This document shows positions 1 through 6,234 of a stretch of DNA of 7,463 nt, in pieces. Made by a program: the position numbers and the translations under genes. The notes under the pieces were generated by a model. The model saw nothing but the letters and a program-made list of their open reading frames with translations, did no database searches and was not told the DNA's origin. The DNA is from Pelagibacteraceae bacterium (lineage in GTDB: Bacteria > Pseudomonadota > Alphaproteobacteria > GCA-002720895). The stretch is taken from the NCBI GenBank assembly GCA_002711715.1, contig PARY01000004.1:6579-14041 (forward strand). The letters are read 5' to 3'. The number at the start of each line of letters is the position of its first letter. Position 1 is the stretch's first letter.

Positions 1-816
1 CAAAAAAAAAATAGAGATAAAATTATATTAGCATCCAAAGTAACAGGAAGAAGTGGTATGAAATGGATGAGAGGAGAAGAAACGAGATTAGATAAAAAAA
101 ATATTACTAAAGCACTAGAAGATAGTCTTAAAAGATTAAAAACCGATTATCTTGATCTTTATCAATTACATTGGCCTGACAGAAAAACAAATTTTTTTGG
201 ACAATTAGGTTATGAACATGATGAAAGTGATGATTCTATACCTTTAGAAGAAACTCTTGAAATTTTAAATGATATTATCAAAAAAGGAATGATTAGATAT
301 ATAGGTATTTCCAATGAAACTCCATGGGGCGCAATGCAATTAATTAAAATTGCTGAAAAAAAAAAATTAGCAAGAATAGTTAGTGTTCAAAATCCTTACA
401 ATCTTTTGAATAGAACCTATGAGATCGGTTTGGCAGAAGTTTCAATTCGTGAAAAATGTGGACTATTAGCTTACTCACCTCTTGGTTTTGGAGCACTAAG
501 TGGAAAATATTTAAATAATCAATGGCCAGAGAAAACACGACTAACTTTATTTAAAGAATTTACAAGATATTTAAATCCAATAGCAATTAAATGTACTGAA
601 AAATATGTTAAAATTGCAAAAGAAAACAATCTAAAACCCGCTCAAATGTCATTAGCATATATTAATTCCAAACCCTTTATTACTAGTAATATTATAGGAG
701 CTACTACAATGGAGCAATTAAAAGAAAATATTGAGAGTATAAATATAAAGTTAGATGAAAAGGTTATTGAGAAAATAGAAGAAGTTCATAAACAAAATCC
801 AAACCCGTCTCCCTAA
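1..816 (+). CDS. tas: Tas-like NADP(H)-dependent aldo/keto reductase, 5'-truncated by the window edge
   Basis: The reading frame is open from base 1, and the residues before the first ATG (position 58) still match the family (RDKIILASKVTG), so the gene begins outside the window and the ATG at 58 is internal. The 271 visible residues follow E. coli Tas (about 346 aa) closely, so roughly 75 N-terminal residues are missing. Visible landmarks in fragment numbering: catalytic Lys13 in ILASKV, catalytic His57 in LYQLHWPD, ISNET at 103-107, QNPYNLLNR at 130-138, AYSPLGFG at 157-164, and the cofactor-binding IGATTMEQL near 232-240. The catalytic Asp and Tyr would lie in the missing part. The family consists of cytosolic (alpha/beta)8-barrel, NADPH-dependent carbonyl reductases; the physiological substrate of Tas-type enzymes is unclear. 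The next gene starts 16 bases downstream, suggesting co-transcription. Family assignment is strong; the symbol rests on remembered similarity. Confidence 0.9.
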   Translation, partial: QKKNRDKIILASKVTGRSGMKWMRGEETRLDKKNITKALEDSLKRLKTDYLDLYQLHWPDRKTNFFGQLGYEHDESDDSIPLEETLEILNDIIKKGMIRYIGISNETPWGAMQLIKIAEKKKLARIVSVQNPYNLLNRTYEIGLAEVSIREKCGLLAYSPLGFGALSGKYLNNQWPEKTRLTLFKEFTRYLNPIAIKCTEKYVKIAKENNLKPAQMSLAYINSKPFITSNIIGATTMEQLKENIESINIKLDEKVIEKIEEVHKQNPNPSP

Positions 817-832
817 TTTATTTTTTTTAAGT

Positions 833-1474
833 ATGATAAAAATCATGAAATATTTAAATTTTTTTTTCTTTCTTTTCCTTTCTTTTTCAGTAAATGCTAA
901 AACCTTAAAACTACCAGAAGTAATTTCCGAATATGTTTGTAATACAAAATTTATCATAGGTTCGGCAAGTTTGGAAACAAGAACATTTCAAAGTAAAAAT
1001 AAAAAGAGAATAGATACGGTATTAGCCAATGTACCACAATCGGTAATTATCGATTATGAAAAGCAAAAAGTAACATGGATATGGCCAAAAACTAATTCTT
1101 ATTTATCACTTCCACTTAAAAAAAAAAATCAAGAAGATTTGAAAAAAGCTACTAATATTACAAAACTTGATAAATTAAATTCAGATTATCTACGAGGATT
1201 TGAAGTAGATTTATATAAATTAAAACTTAATTTACCTGACGGTACAACAGAAGAAAGTACAAGATGGATTACAAAGCACGGAATAACACTTAAAGAAATT
1301 GGTTTTATTGAAGGTAAAGAAGGAAGAATTCATTTTTACTCTGAATTTAGTAATGTTAAAGTGTTTAAACAAGATGAAAGAATTTTTGAAATTCCAGAAG
1401 GATACATTATTGCACCTGTAGAATATTTAGATGATGTAAATGAATTACTTAAAACAATGGTAAAAAGGAGTTAA
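833..1474 (+). CDS. Secreted protein, LolA/DUF4412-like fold suspected, function unknown
   Basis: This gene encodes 213 residues starting with a clear signal peptide: a short basic n-region, a Phe-rich hydrophobic core and a VNA cleavage site after about residue 22. The mature protein is therefore probably periplasmic, with no lipobox cysteine. Its pattern resembles LolA/LolB-like and DUF4412-type proteins: a strand with basic residues (KKRID, 57-61), then VIIDYEKQKVTWIWP (71-85), a tyrosine before a short strand (SYLSLPL, 89-95), a central GFEV segment (122-125), a TRWITKHGITLKE stretch (143-155), and a final FEIPEGY motif (185-191). This is pattern recognition, not a database match. An alternative start at 845 gives MKYLN and keeps the signal peptide; neither start has a Shine-Dalgarno sequence. 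It sits 16 bases after the aldo/keto reductase and 7 bases before the ialB-like gene, so it is likely part of one transcript and may act in the envelope with the IalB-like protein. Confidence 0.8.
   Translation: MIKIMKYLNFFFFLFLSFSVNAKTLKLPEVISEYVCNTKFIIGSASLETRTFQSKNKKRIDTVLANVPQSVIIDYEKQKVTWIWPKTNSYLSLPLKKKNQEDLKKATNITKLDKLNSDYLRGFEVDLYKLKLNLPDGTTEESTRWITKHGITLKEIGFIEGKEGRIHFYSEFSNVKVFKQDERIFEIPEGYIIAPVEYLDDVNELLKTMVKRS
1465..1470 (+). promoter_or_regulatory. Ribosome binding site of the ialB-like gene
   Basis: AAGGAG lies 11 bases before the ATG at 1482 and within the last codons of the preceding gene. It is one of the few consensus-like Shine-Dalgarno sequences in this window. It fixes the start at 1482 and suggests translation from the same mRNA as the upstream gene. 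Confidence 0.65.
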
Positions 1475-1481
1475 ATAAATA

Positions 1482-2030
1482 ATGTTAAAAAAAAATTTTT
1501 TTTTTATATTTTTTATATTTTTTATATTTTTCTTTAAAAATGTTAAAAGTGTGGAACGTCAAATTATAATGGAATGTCCAGGGTTAAAAAATTTTAAAAA
1601 CTGGTGCGCTGGGGAACATAAAGAAGATGAAAGTAAATCATGTATAATGATTTCTACACCTGTAAGTGAAAAAGGAAATCCTCCTTATAAAAGTAGAGGC
1701 GAAATTCTTGCAACAATTTATCATATGCCCTCTGAAGGCAACAATAGAGTTATTTATATAACAACTGGATATACTTATAAAAAAGATACTATTGTAACTA
1801 TTAAAATTGATCAAAATAAAGAACATGAATTTAATATCATAGAAGATGATTCAGCGTTTAGCGACGATGAGAATGTAGATAAACAGGTTATAGATCAAAT
1901 GAAAAAAGGAAATAAAATGAAAGTAGTAGGCTCTTCTTCGAGAGGTACAAAAACAACAGATATTTATTCTTTAGTTGGATTTAGTGCAGCGTATACATAT
2001 ATATCAAATCTATGTAATGTGAAAAATTAA
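1482..2030 (+). CDS. IalB (invasion associated locus B) family periplasmic protein
   Basis: This is a 182-residue secreted protein. Residues 1-23 form a signal peptide whose core is almost entirely Phe and Ile (three Phe-Phe-Ile units at residues 7-15), with cleavage probably near VKS. The mature part fits the IalB family: a Trp-Cys near the start (W41, C42), SCIMIS (53-58), a long strand ending in ITTGYTYKKDTIVTIKID (93-110), VIDQMKKGNKMKVVG (136-150), SSRGTKTTDIYSLVGFSAA (152-170) and a terminal Cys178. Cysteines 32, 42, 54 and 178 could form disulfides in the periplasm. The family is widespread in Alphaproteobacteria, including free-living ones. The name comes from Bartonella erythrocyte invasion, but no host-cell role should be read into it here. 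Its molecular function is poorly known. A consensus Shine-Dalgarno sequence supports the start. Confidence 0.85.
   Translation: MLKKNFFFIFFIFFIFFFKNVKSVERQIIMECPGLKNFKNWCAGEHKEDESKSCIMISTPVSEKGNPPYKSRGEILATIYHMPSEGNNRVIYITTGYTYKKDTIVTIKIDQNKEHEFNIIEDDSAFSDDENVDKQVIDQMKKGNKMKVVGSSSRGTKTTDIYSLVGFSAAYTYISNLCNVKN
1500..1526 (+). repeat. Three perfect 9-bp tandem repeats (TTTTTTATA) in a signal-peptide coding region
   Basis: The unit TTTTTTATA occurs three times without interruption and in codon phase, encoding Phe-Phe-Ile three times in the hydrophobic core of the IalB-like signal peptide. It is preceded by an A9-T10 homopolymer junction (1487-1505). Because the unit is 9 bp, gain or loss of copies would change signal-peptide length by three residues without a frameshift. 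Slippage within the homopolymers, in contrast, would disrupt the frame. Confidence 0.85.
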
Positions 2031-2054
2031 AAATGTTTCAATTACATTTTTTTT
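2029..2054 (+). terminator. Possible weak AT-rich hairpin terminator between the ialB-like gene and argG
   Basis: AAAAATGT (2029-2036) and ACATTTTT (2044-2051) can pair as an 8-bp stem with a 7-base loop, followed by three more T. It overlaps the last two bases of the ialB-like stop codon and precedes the argG ATG by about 10 bases. Only two G-C pairs stabilise it, and this composition produces A/T inverted repeats by chance, so it may only attenuate transcription or have no role. Confidence 0.3.
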
Positions 2055-2064
2055 AATTACTTAA

Positions 2065-3240
2065 ATGATAAAAAAAATTGTATTAGCTTACTCTGGAGGA
2101 CTTGATACTTCAGTCATCTTAAAATGGCTACAAAACACATATAACGCAGAGGTTATTACCTATACTTCAAATCTTGGGCAAGAAATTAATACTAAAAAAA
2201 TAATTAAAAACGCAAAAGCTCTGGGGGTAAAAAGAATAATAATAGAAGATTTACAAGATATCTTTGTAAAAGAGTATATCTATCCAATGATTAGAGGTAA
2301 TGCCTTATATGAAGGTTATTATTTATTAGGAACAGCTATTGCAAGACCATTAATTGCAAAAAGGCAGATTGAAATTGCTAAAAAGTATAAAGCTGATGCG
2401 GTAGCTCATGGAGCTACTGGAAAAGGAAATGATCAAATAAGATTTGAACTTGGCTATTATTATTTTAATAGGAAAATAAAAATTATATCTCCATGGAGAA
2501 AATGGAATTTTAAATCTAGAAGTGATTTAATTAACTATGCAAAAAAAAATAATATTCCAGTTCCTAAAGATAAAAAAGGTCAAGCACCTTTTTCAGTTGA
2601 TGATAATTTATTTCACACATCAACAGAAGGTAAAATTTTAGAAGATTTAAAAAAAGCAGCTCCTGAATATATTTACCAAAGAACACTTTCTCCTGAAAAA
2701 GCTGTTAATAAATCAGAGAAATGTTCTCTAACTTTTTTTAAAGGTAATCTAATTGCTATTAATAATAAAAAAAATAGCCCAAAATATTTATTAAAAAAAT
2801 TAAATGAATTAGGGAGAAAACACGCAATTGGAAGAATTGACTTAGTAGAAAACAGATTTCTTGATATTAAATCAAGAGGTGTTTATGAAACACCAGGAGG
2901 TACAATTTTATTGTTTGCGCATAGGATGGTCGAATCTTTAACTCTAAATAAAGATGAGCAACACGCTAAAGACGAAATAATGCCTAAATATGCAGAACTA
3001 ATTTATAATGGATTTTGGTTTTCAAAAGAAAGAAAGAAGTTACAAAAAGTAATAGATAATACCCAAAAAAATGTTGAAGGAACAGTAAAATTAAAATTAT
3101 ATAAAGGCAATATAATAGTTTTAGAAAGATTTTCAAAAAAAAGCCTTTATTCAAAAGATTTAGCTTCTTTTGAAGGAAATAAAGTTTTTAATCCTAAAAA
3201 TGCGGAAAAACTTATAAAGAAAAAGAGATACACATTTTAA
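2065..3240 (+). CDS. argG: Argininosuccinate synthase
   Basis: This cytosolic enzyme joins citrulline and aspartate with ATP to give argininosuccinate, AMP and pyrophosphate, the penultimate step of arginine synthesis. At 391 residues it is complete, slightly shorter than the usual 395-410. Visible motifs: the N-type ATP-pyrophosphatase loop AYSGGLDTS (8-16), [30 protein letters not shown] (from about residue 79), the signature [20 protein letters not shown] (about 112-131), [40 protein letters not shown] in the C-terminal half, and [10 protein letters not shown]. No key motif is missing. The start at 2065 gives [12 protein letters not shown], the normal N-terminus; there is no good Shine-Dalgarno sequence. 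argH is not adjacent: the next gene is convergent folD, and the two stop codons overlap in TTAA. It lies only 34 bases after the ialB-like gene, so it may depend on upstream transcription or on a promoter inside that gene. Confidence 0.98.
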   Translation: MIKKIVLAYSGGLDTSVILKWLQNTYNAEVITYTSNLGQEINTKKIIKNAKALGVKRIIIEDLQDIFVKEYIYPMIRGNALYEGYYLLGTAIARPLIAKRQIEIAKKYKADAVAHGATGKGNDQIRFELGYYYFNRKIKIISPWRKWNFKSRSDLINYAKKNNIPVPKDKKGQAPFSVDDNLFHTSTEGKILEDLKKAAPEYIYQRTLSPEKAVNKSEKCSLTFFKGNLIAINNKKNSPKYLLKKLNELGRKHAIGRIDLVENRFLDIKSRGVYETPGGTILLFAHRMVESLTLNKDEQHAKDEIMPKYAELIYNGFWFSKERKKLQKVIDNTQKNVEGTVKLKLYKGNIIVLERFSKKSLYSKDLASFEGNKVFNPKNAEKLIKKKRYTF

Positions 3241-4115
3241 AAAAACTTTGGAATTTCTAAATTATTTTTTGTACAAGTAGCAATTAAAGTATTATGAAGC
3301 AAACAAGCAATTGTCATTGGCCCAACGCCTCCTGGAACAGGAGTGATTGCACCAGCAATTTTCTCTGCTTTTGAAAACTCTACATCACCAACTAATTTCT
3401 TTTTTCCATCTTTTTCAATTCTGTTAATTCCTACATCTATTACTGTAGCTCCTGGTTTAATCCAACTTCCTTTTATCATTTCAGGTACTCCTACAGCAGC
3501 TATAACAATATCACTTTTTTTTACCTCATCTTCTAAGTTTGTTGTTTTAGAATGTGCAATAGTGACAGTACAATTTTCTGCAATTAACAAACTTGCCATT
3601 GGTTTACCTACAATATTGGATCTACCAACTATAATTGCTTTTTTTCCAGTTAAATTTTTTAATTCATCTAATAACAGCATTTTACATCCTAGAGGTGTAC
3701 ACGGCACTAAAGAATCAATGTTTGTCCATAATCTTCCAGTATTTATTGCGTGAAAACCATCTACATCTTTATCTGGATTAATAGTATTAATAACAGAATC
3801 TGCATTAATTTGTTTGGGTAAAGGAAGTTGTACTAATATTCCATTGATTGATTTGTCATTATTAAGTTCTTCAATTACTTTTAACAAGTCCTCCTGAGAT
3901 GAGTTTTCATCTAATATTTTTGTAACAGAGTGCATTCCAACTTCTTTAGTTTTTTTAGCTTTCATATTTATGTAAACTGTACTTGCAGGATCCTCTCCAA
4001 CACGTATAACCGCAAGACCCGGTGTTATATTTTTATCTTTTAATTTTCCAACTTCTTCAGCAATTTTATTACAAAGTTTGTCCGCAAACTTTTTTCCATC
4101 AATTAATTTACTCAT
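3237..4115 (-). CDS. folD: Bifunctional methylenetetrahydrofolate dehydrogenase/cyclohydrolase
   Basis: FolD interconverts 5,10-methylene-, 5,10-methenyl- and 10-formyl-tetrahydrofolate, supplying one-carbon units for purines and formyl-Met, with NADP normally as cofactor. The 292-residue protein is full length. Landmarks: [11 protein letters not shown] (36-46), catalytic Tyr48 and Lys52 in [14 protein letters not shown] (92-100), DKDVDGFH (115-122), the Rossmann loop GRSNIVGKP (164-172), and the C-terminal signature [11 protein letters not shown] (258-268). All expected active-site residues are present. The ATG is preceded only by an A-rich weak ribosome site (AAAAAGAA). It starts 12 bases after the yggT stop, so the two genes are probably co-transcribed. 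Its stop codon overlaps the argG stop in the 4-bp sequence TTAA, leaving no space for a dedicated terminator. Confidence 0.98.
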   Translation of the reverse strand: MSKLIDGKKFADKLCNKIAEEVGKLKDKNITPGLAVIRVGEDPASTVYINMKAKKTKEVGMHSVTKILDENSSQEDLLKVIEELNNDKSINGILVQLPLPKQINADSVINTINPDKDVDGFHAINTGRLWTNIDSLVPCTPLGCKMLLLDELKNLTGKKAIIVGRSNIVGKPMASLLIAENCTVTIAHSKTTNLEDEVKKSDIVIAAVGVPEMIKGSWIKPGATVIDVGINRIEKDGKKKLVGDVEFSKAEKIAGAITPVPGGVGPMTIACLLHNTLIATCTKNNLEIPKFF

Positions 4116-4127
4116 AATTCTTTTTTT

Positions 4128-4427
4128 TTAATTTAATTTATTGATAAAATCATAATAATTATTATTAACTAAATCTTTCAAGAAAATAAGTAATAAAATT
4201 AATATAACAGGAGATAAATCAATTCCTCCAAAGTAAGGTAAAATTCTTCTAATTGGACTTAAAAAAGGCTCAGTAAAGCGATTTAGGAAATCAGCTACAA
4301 TATATATTAATTTATTATTTATATTTAGAATGTTAAAGCCTATAAGCCAGCTCAATAATGCAGATAAAATTATTGCCCAAATAAAAAAATCAACAATATT
4401 ATTAAACAAATTTAAGGAAGCTAACAT
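4128..4427 (-). CDS. YggT family integral membrane protein
   Basis: This 99-residue protein has two hydrophobic segments (about 7-31 and 70-87) around a conserved amphipathic stretch. The family signature is clear: SALLSWLIGFN (22-32), FTEPFLSPIRRILPYFGGIDLSPVILILLLIFL (51-83). YggT proteins sit in the inner membrane. A role in osmotic or ion stress, or in membrane organisation, has been suggested for some members, but the function is not settled. The start follows a near-perfect -10 box, giving a very short leader. The gene lies directly upstream of folD on the same strand. In many Alphaproteobacteria I recall a small DUF167 gene between yggT and folD; none fits in the 12-base gap here. Confidence 0.93.
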   Translation of the reverse strand: MLASLNLFNNIVDFFIWAIILSALLSWLIGFNILNINNKLIYIVADFLNRFTEPFLSPIRRILPYFGGIDLSPVILILLLIFLKDLVNNNYYDFINKLN

Positions 4428-4440
4428 CGCATTTAATTAA

Positions 4441-4446
4441 ATTATA
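4441..4446 (-). promoter_or_regulatory. Probable -10 element of the yggT-folD operon
   Basis: Read on the minus strand this is a perfect TATAAT, 13 bases before the yggT ATG, implying a start of transcription about 7 bases before the codon. No good -35 is visible: at 17 bp spacing the hexamer is TGCGGG, inside the terminator stem of the upstream gene. The box therefore begins 5 bases after the end of that gene's terminator U-tract. The assignment rests on the -10 sequence and its position only. Confidence 0.4.
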
Positions 4447-4451
4447 CTAAC

Positions 4452-4485
4452 AAAAAAAAAGACCCCGCATAAATGCGAGGTCTTT
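4452..4485 (-). terminator. Rho-independent terminator of the beta-barrel gene
   Basis: Bases 4458-4469 pair with 4474-4485 in a 12-bp stem around a TAAA/TTTA loop. The stem contains one C/A mismatch if transcribed from the plus strand (4465 with 4478), but this becomes a U-G wobble on the minus-strand RNA. The A-run at 4452-4460 also becomes a U-tract directly after the hairpin on the minus strand. Both observations orient it as a terminator for the minus-strand gene that ends at 4533, 47 bases upstream. It is the strongest terminator in the window. Confidence 0.9.
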
Positions 4486-4532
4486 GAATATGAAAAAAAT
4501 AAAATTACTTTAAGTTTTTTTTTATTTAAATC

Positions 4533-5417
4533 TTACCATTTTAAACCGACAGAATAAGTTATTCCGCCATCATCAATTCCTAGATCTTCACCTAAACTTT
4601 CAAATAAAAGATCGTCTAGACCTACTTGGAAATGATAACCTATTGAAAATTCAATAGGTAATTTAAAATACTCAGGTAGAGATGCTCCAGTATTGCTTGA
4701 AACTGCTCTAGCTAATTGGTCTAAACCAATATTTACACCAGCTCCAACATTTACTGCTGCCATGGCGCCACCTGCGTGGGCTCCTTTTTCAGTAGAATTT
4801 GAAGTATTTATGTTTTCTCCTGCAGTATTACGTGTATATGCTAAATTAGTTAGCAAACCACCCATCACACCATATCCGTACATAGCGTAAGGACTAATAC
4901 CGTATGTTGCAGGGTTGTATTTAACTAATTCTTCAACACCACCATATTCACCTAGAATTGATAAAAGATCAAAAGGCTCTACAACAATATTACCAAAAAG
5001 TCTTGCTTGGTAAACTGTTCCTCCAGTTGCTTTGTGTCCTCTCCACTCAAGAGCTTTAGAATCTTGGTAAGTTCCTTCAATTTCTAATCTGAAAAAACCA
5101 AAATCTGCACCAGCAACAATGCCTTCACCGTCATCTTTACCGAATTTAAGTTCATTTTCTTTTTTATAATTATTTGAACCACTAATACCACCAGATGTAG
5201 CTTTGTCAGATGTTTCGTCAGCTAACTTACATTCATTAGCCTGTCCTGACACTGATCTAGGACCAGTAGCACAACCGATTTGATTGAAACCCAAAGAATG
5301 GAAGTGACTATCAAATCCTTTAATTCTCACATATCCACCAGTATCAGCTAATGCTACAGGTGCGCTGAGCATCATCGCTGTACCTAGGATTGCTGAATAT
5401 TGTATTATTTTTTTCAT
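4533..5417 (-). CDS. Predicted outer-membrane beta-barrel protein, family not recognised
   Basis: The gene encodes 294 residues with a textbook signal peptide (MKK, hydrophobic core, cleavage after VALA at residue 24). The mature protein shows alternating hydrophobic/polar strands, e.g. FGFFRLEIEGTYQ (106-118), VYQARLFGNIVV (135-146) and LPIEFSIGYHFQVGL (253-267). It ends GITYSVGLKW, with hydrophobic residues at every second position and a terminal aromatic, as in BAM-recognised beta-signals. Trp replaces the commoner Phe. Cys49 and Cys63 bracket a likely first loop and may form a disulfide. A Gly/Ala-rich segment lies at about 213-227. The RBS (AAGGGA) 5 bases before the ATG selects 5417; an in-frame extension to 5495 would put a cytosolic-looking sequence in front of the signal peptide and is unlikely. 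General resemblance is to opacity/OmpA-like porin-family barrels, but no specific family is claimed. It is transcribed alone, with its own -10 and terminator, divergently from a PagL-like gene. Confidence 0.85.
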   Translation of the reverse strand: MKKIIQYSAILGTAMMLSAPVALADTGGYVRIKGFDSHFHSLGFNQIGCATGPRSVSGQANECKLADETSDKATSGGISGSNNYKKENELKFGKDDGEGIVAGADFGFFRLEIEGTYQDSKALEWRGHKATGGTVYQARLFGNIVVEPFDLLSILGEYGGVEELVKYNPATYGISPYAMYGYGVMGGLLTNLAYTRNTAGENINTSNSTEKGAHAGGAMAAVNVGAGVNIGLDQLARAVSSNTGASLPEYFKLPIEFSIGYHFQVGLDDLLFESLGEDLGIDDGGITYSVGLKW

Positions 5418-5422
5418 TTTTA

Positions 5423-5428
5423 TCCCTT
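5423..5428 (-). promoter_or_regulatory. Ribosome binding site of the beta-barrel gene
   Basis: On the minus strand AAGGGA lies 5 bases before the ATG at 5417. It is a better match than anything before the upstream in-frame ATGs at 5432 and 5495, and it agrees with the signal peptide beginning at 5417. Confidence 0.7.
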
Positions 5429-5453
5429 TCATAAAAAAAAACTTTATAAAGAG

Positions 5454-5459
5454 ATTATA
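5454..5459 (-). promoter_or_regulatory. Probable -10 element of the beta-barrel gene
   Basis: Read on the minus strand this is a perfect TATAAT, 36 bases before the start codon, which would give a leader of about 30 bases. The region at -35 (minus-strand CTTTTA, plus positions 5477-5482 at 17 bp spacing) does not match consensus, which would suit a promoter helped by an activator. Confidence 0.5.
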
Positions 5460-5507
5460 TGAAATCTTTTTCAAACTAAAAGGATTTTTCTGCAAAAAAC
5501 TATTTAG

Positions 5508-5525
5508 TGTTGTAAAAATACAACA
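5508..5525. promoter_or_regulatory. 18-bp palindrome in the divergent promoter region, candidate operator
   Basis: TGTTGTA, four A, TACAACA is a perfect interrupted palindrome with 7-bp arms. Its centre lies about 55 bp upstream of the inferred PagL-like transcription start and about 70 bp upstream of the inferred beta-barrel start. Those distances suit a dimeric regulator acting on both promoters. The regulator is not in the window. As an RNA hairpin it would fall outside both predicted leaders, so a DNA-binding site is more likely. Confidence 0.5.
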
Positions 5526-5536
5526 GAATTAATTTT

Positions 5537-5565
5537 TTGTAATTTTCACTAAAAACTAGTATAAA
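5537..5565 (+). promoter_or_regulatory. Probable sigma-70-type promoter of the PagL-like gene
   Basis: TTGTAA (5537-5542), 17 bp, then TATAAA (5560-5565): 4/6 and 5/6 matches to the -35 and -10 consensus at ideal spacing. Transcription would begin near 5572, leaving a leader of about 23 bases before the ATG at 5595. Confidence 0.55.
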
Positions 5566-5594
5566 TATATTAGTAAAATTAATAAAGATAAAAA

Positions 5595-6176
5595 ATGAAA
5601 CTTATTAAATTATTTGCACTTTTTTTCTTCTTTGTATTTCAAATTTCCAATTTGCAAGCTTTTGAAGATAAAGCTACAAAAGGGTTTATGGGCGTATATG
5701 AAGTAAAACAAGGCATTTTAGCACATGATAGAGGATGGTTTGGTAAAAACAGAGAAGGAATTGGCCCTGATTATAATTTTGAATTAATGTTTAATTCACC
5801 AAATATTTTAAAGAAAGTTTGGTCTCCTAAACCAATTATAGGTCTTACACAAAATTCATCTGGGGGAAGCAGTTTATACTATGGAGGTATAACTTGGGAT
5901 GCTAATATCTCTAAAAATTGGTTTGTTACTGGTACAACGGGAATCGCTTATACAAATGGATTAAAAAAACTCCCACAAGGCCAAGTTGCTACTGGTGATA
6001 AAAAAATTCAATTTGGTTCCCAATGGTTACATAGAGGCGCTATAGAACTAGGTTGGAATTTTTACGGTAATGATACAATCTCGCTAATGTTTAGCCATGT
6101 TTCACATGCAAGCATGCTTAGCGATAAAAATCATGGAATGGATGAATTTGGCATCAGATACGGTTACCGTTTTTAG
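5595..6176 (+). CDS. PagL-like lipid A 3-O-deacylase / acyloxyacyl hydrolase family outer-membrane protein
   Basis: The product has 193 residues, with a signal peptide (about 1-22, ending LQA) and an eight-strand barrel pattern ending in FGIRYGYRF, a typical terminal beta-signal. The body matches alphaproteobacterial acyloxyacyl hydrolase-family proteins: GVYEVKQGILAHD (33-45), PDYNFELMFNSP (58-69), PKPIIGLTQNSSGGSSLYYGGITWDANISKNWFVTGTTGIAYTNG (78-122), RGAIELGWNFY (about 146-156) and the catalytic end. PagL enzymes remove the 3-O acyl chain of lipid A in the outer membrane using His-x-Ser plus an acidic residue. Here His168-Val-Ser170 is followed by Asn179 and Asp183. Compared with Pseudomonas PagL, the acid is Asp rather than Glu, the Asn after the serine is His171, and the loop is one residue longer. 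The family is sound; activity is not proven. The start at 5595 has only a weak A-rich ribosome site (AAAGATAAAAA). It is divergent from a beta-barrel gene. Confidence 0.8.
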   Translation: MKLIKLFALFFFFVFQISNLQAFEDKATKGFMGVYEVKQGILAHDRGWFGKNREGIGPDYNFELMFNSPNILKKVWSPKPIIGLTQNSSGGSSLYYGGITWDANISKNWFVTGTTGIAYTNGLKKLPQGQVATGDKKIQFGSQWLHRGAIELGWNFYGNDTISLMFSHVSHASMLSDKNHGMDEFGIRYGYRF

Positions 6177-6234
6177 ATTTCGTCTATGAATTTTGGCTTA
6201 TTTCCTTGTTTATTTATTAAAATGATTAAAAAAT

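Noticed and set aside
58..60. ATG at 58 as the start of the aldo/keto reductase
   Set aside because: The frame is open to base 1, and the upstream residues RDKIILASKVTG, including the catalytic lysine, belong to the family, so this Met is internal.
751..957. Minus-strand 68-residue ORF
   Set aside because: It is antisense to the reductase end and to the signal peptide of the next gene; it is rich in Lys/Phe from A/T runs and has no family features.
1638..1826. Minus-strand 62-residue ORF
   Set aside because: It lies wholly antisense to the ialB-like coding sequence, which has clear family motifs.
3343..3753. Plus-strand 136-residue ORF
   Set aside because: It is the complement of folD; the folD frame carries all the motifs and this frame carries none.
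4693..4890. Plus-strand 65-residue ORF
   Set aside because: It is antisense to the beta-barrel gene and shows no recognisable features.
5418..5495. N-terminal extension of the beta-barrel protein to an ATG at 5495
   Set aside because: The extension would place 26 residues in front of a typical signal peptide and would include the probable -10 box; the ribosome site supports 5417.
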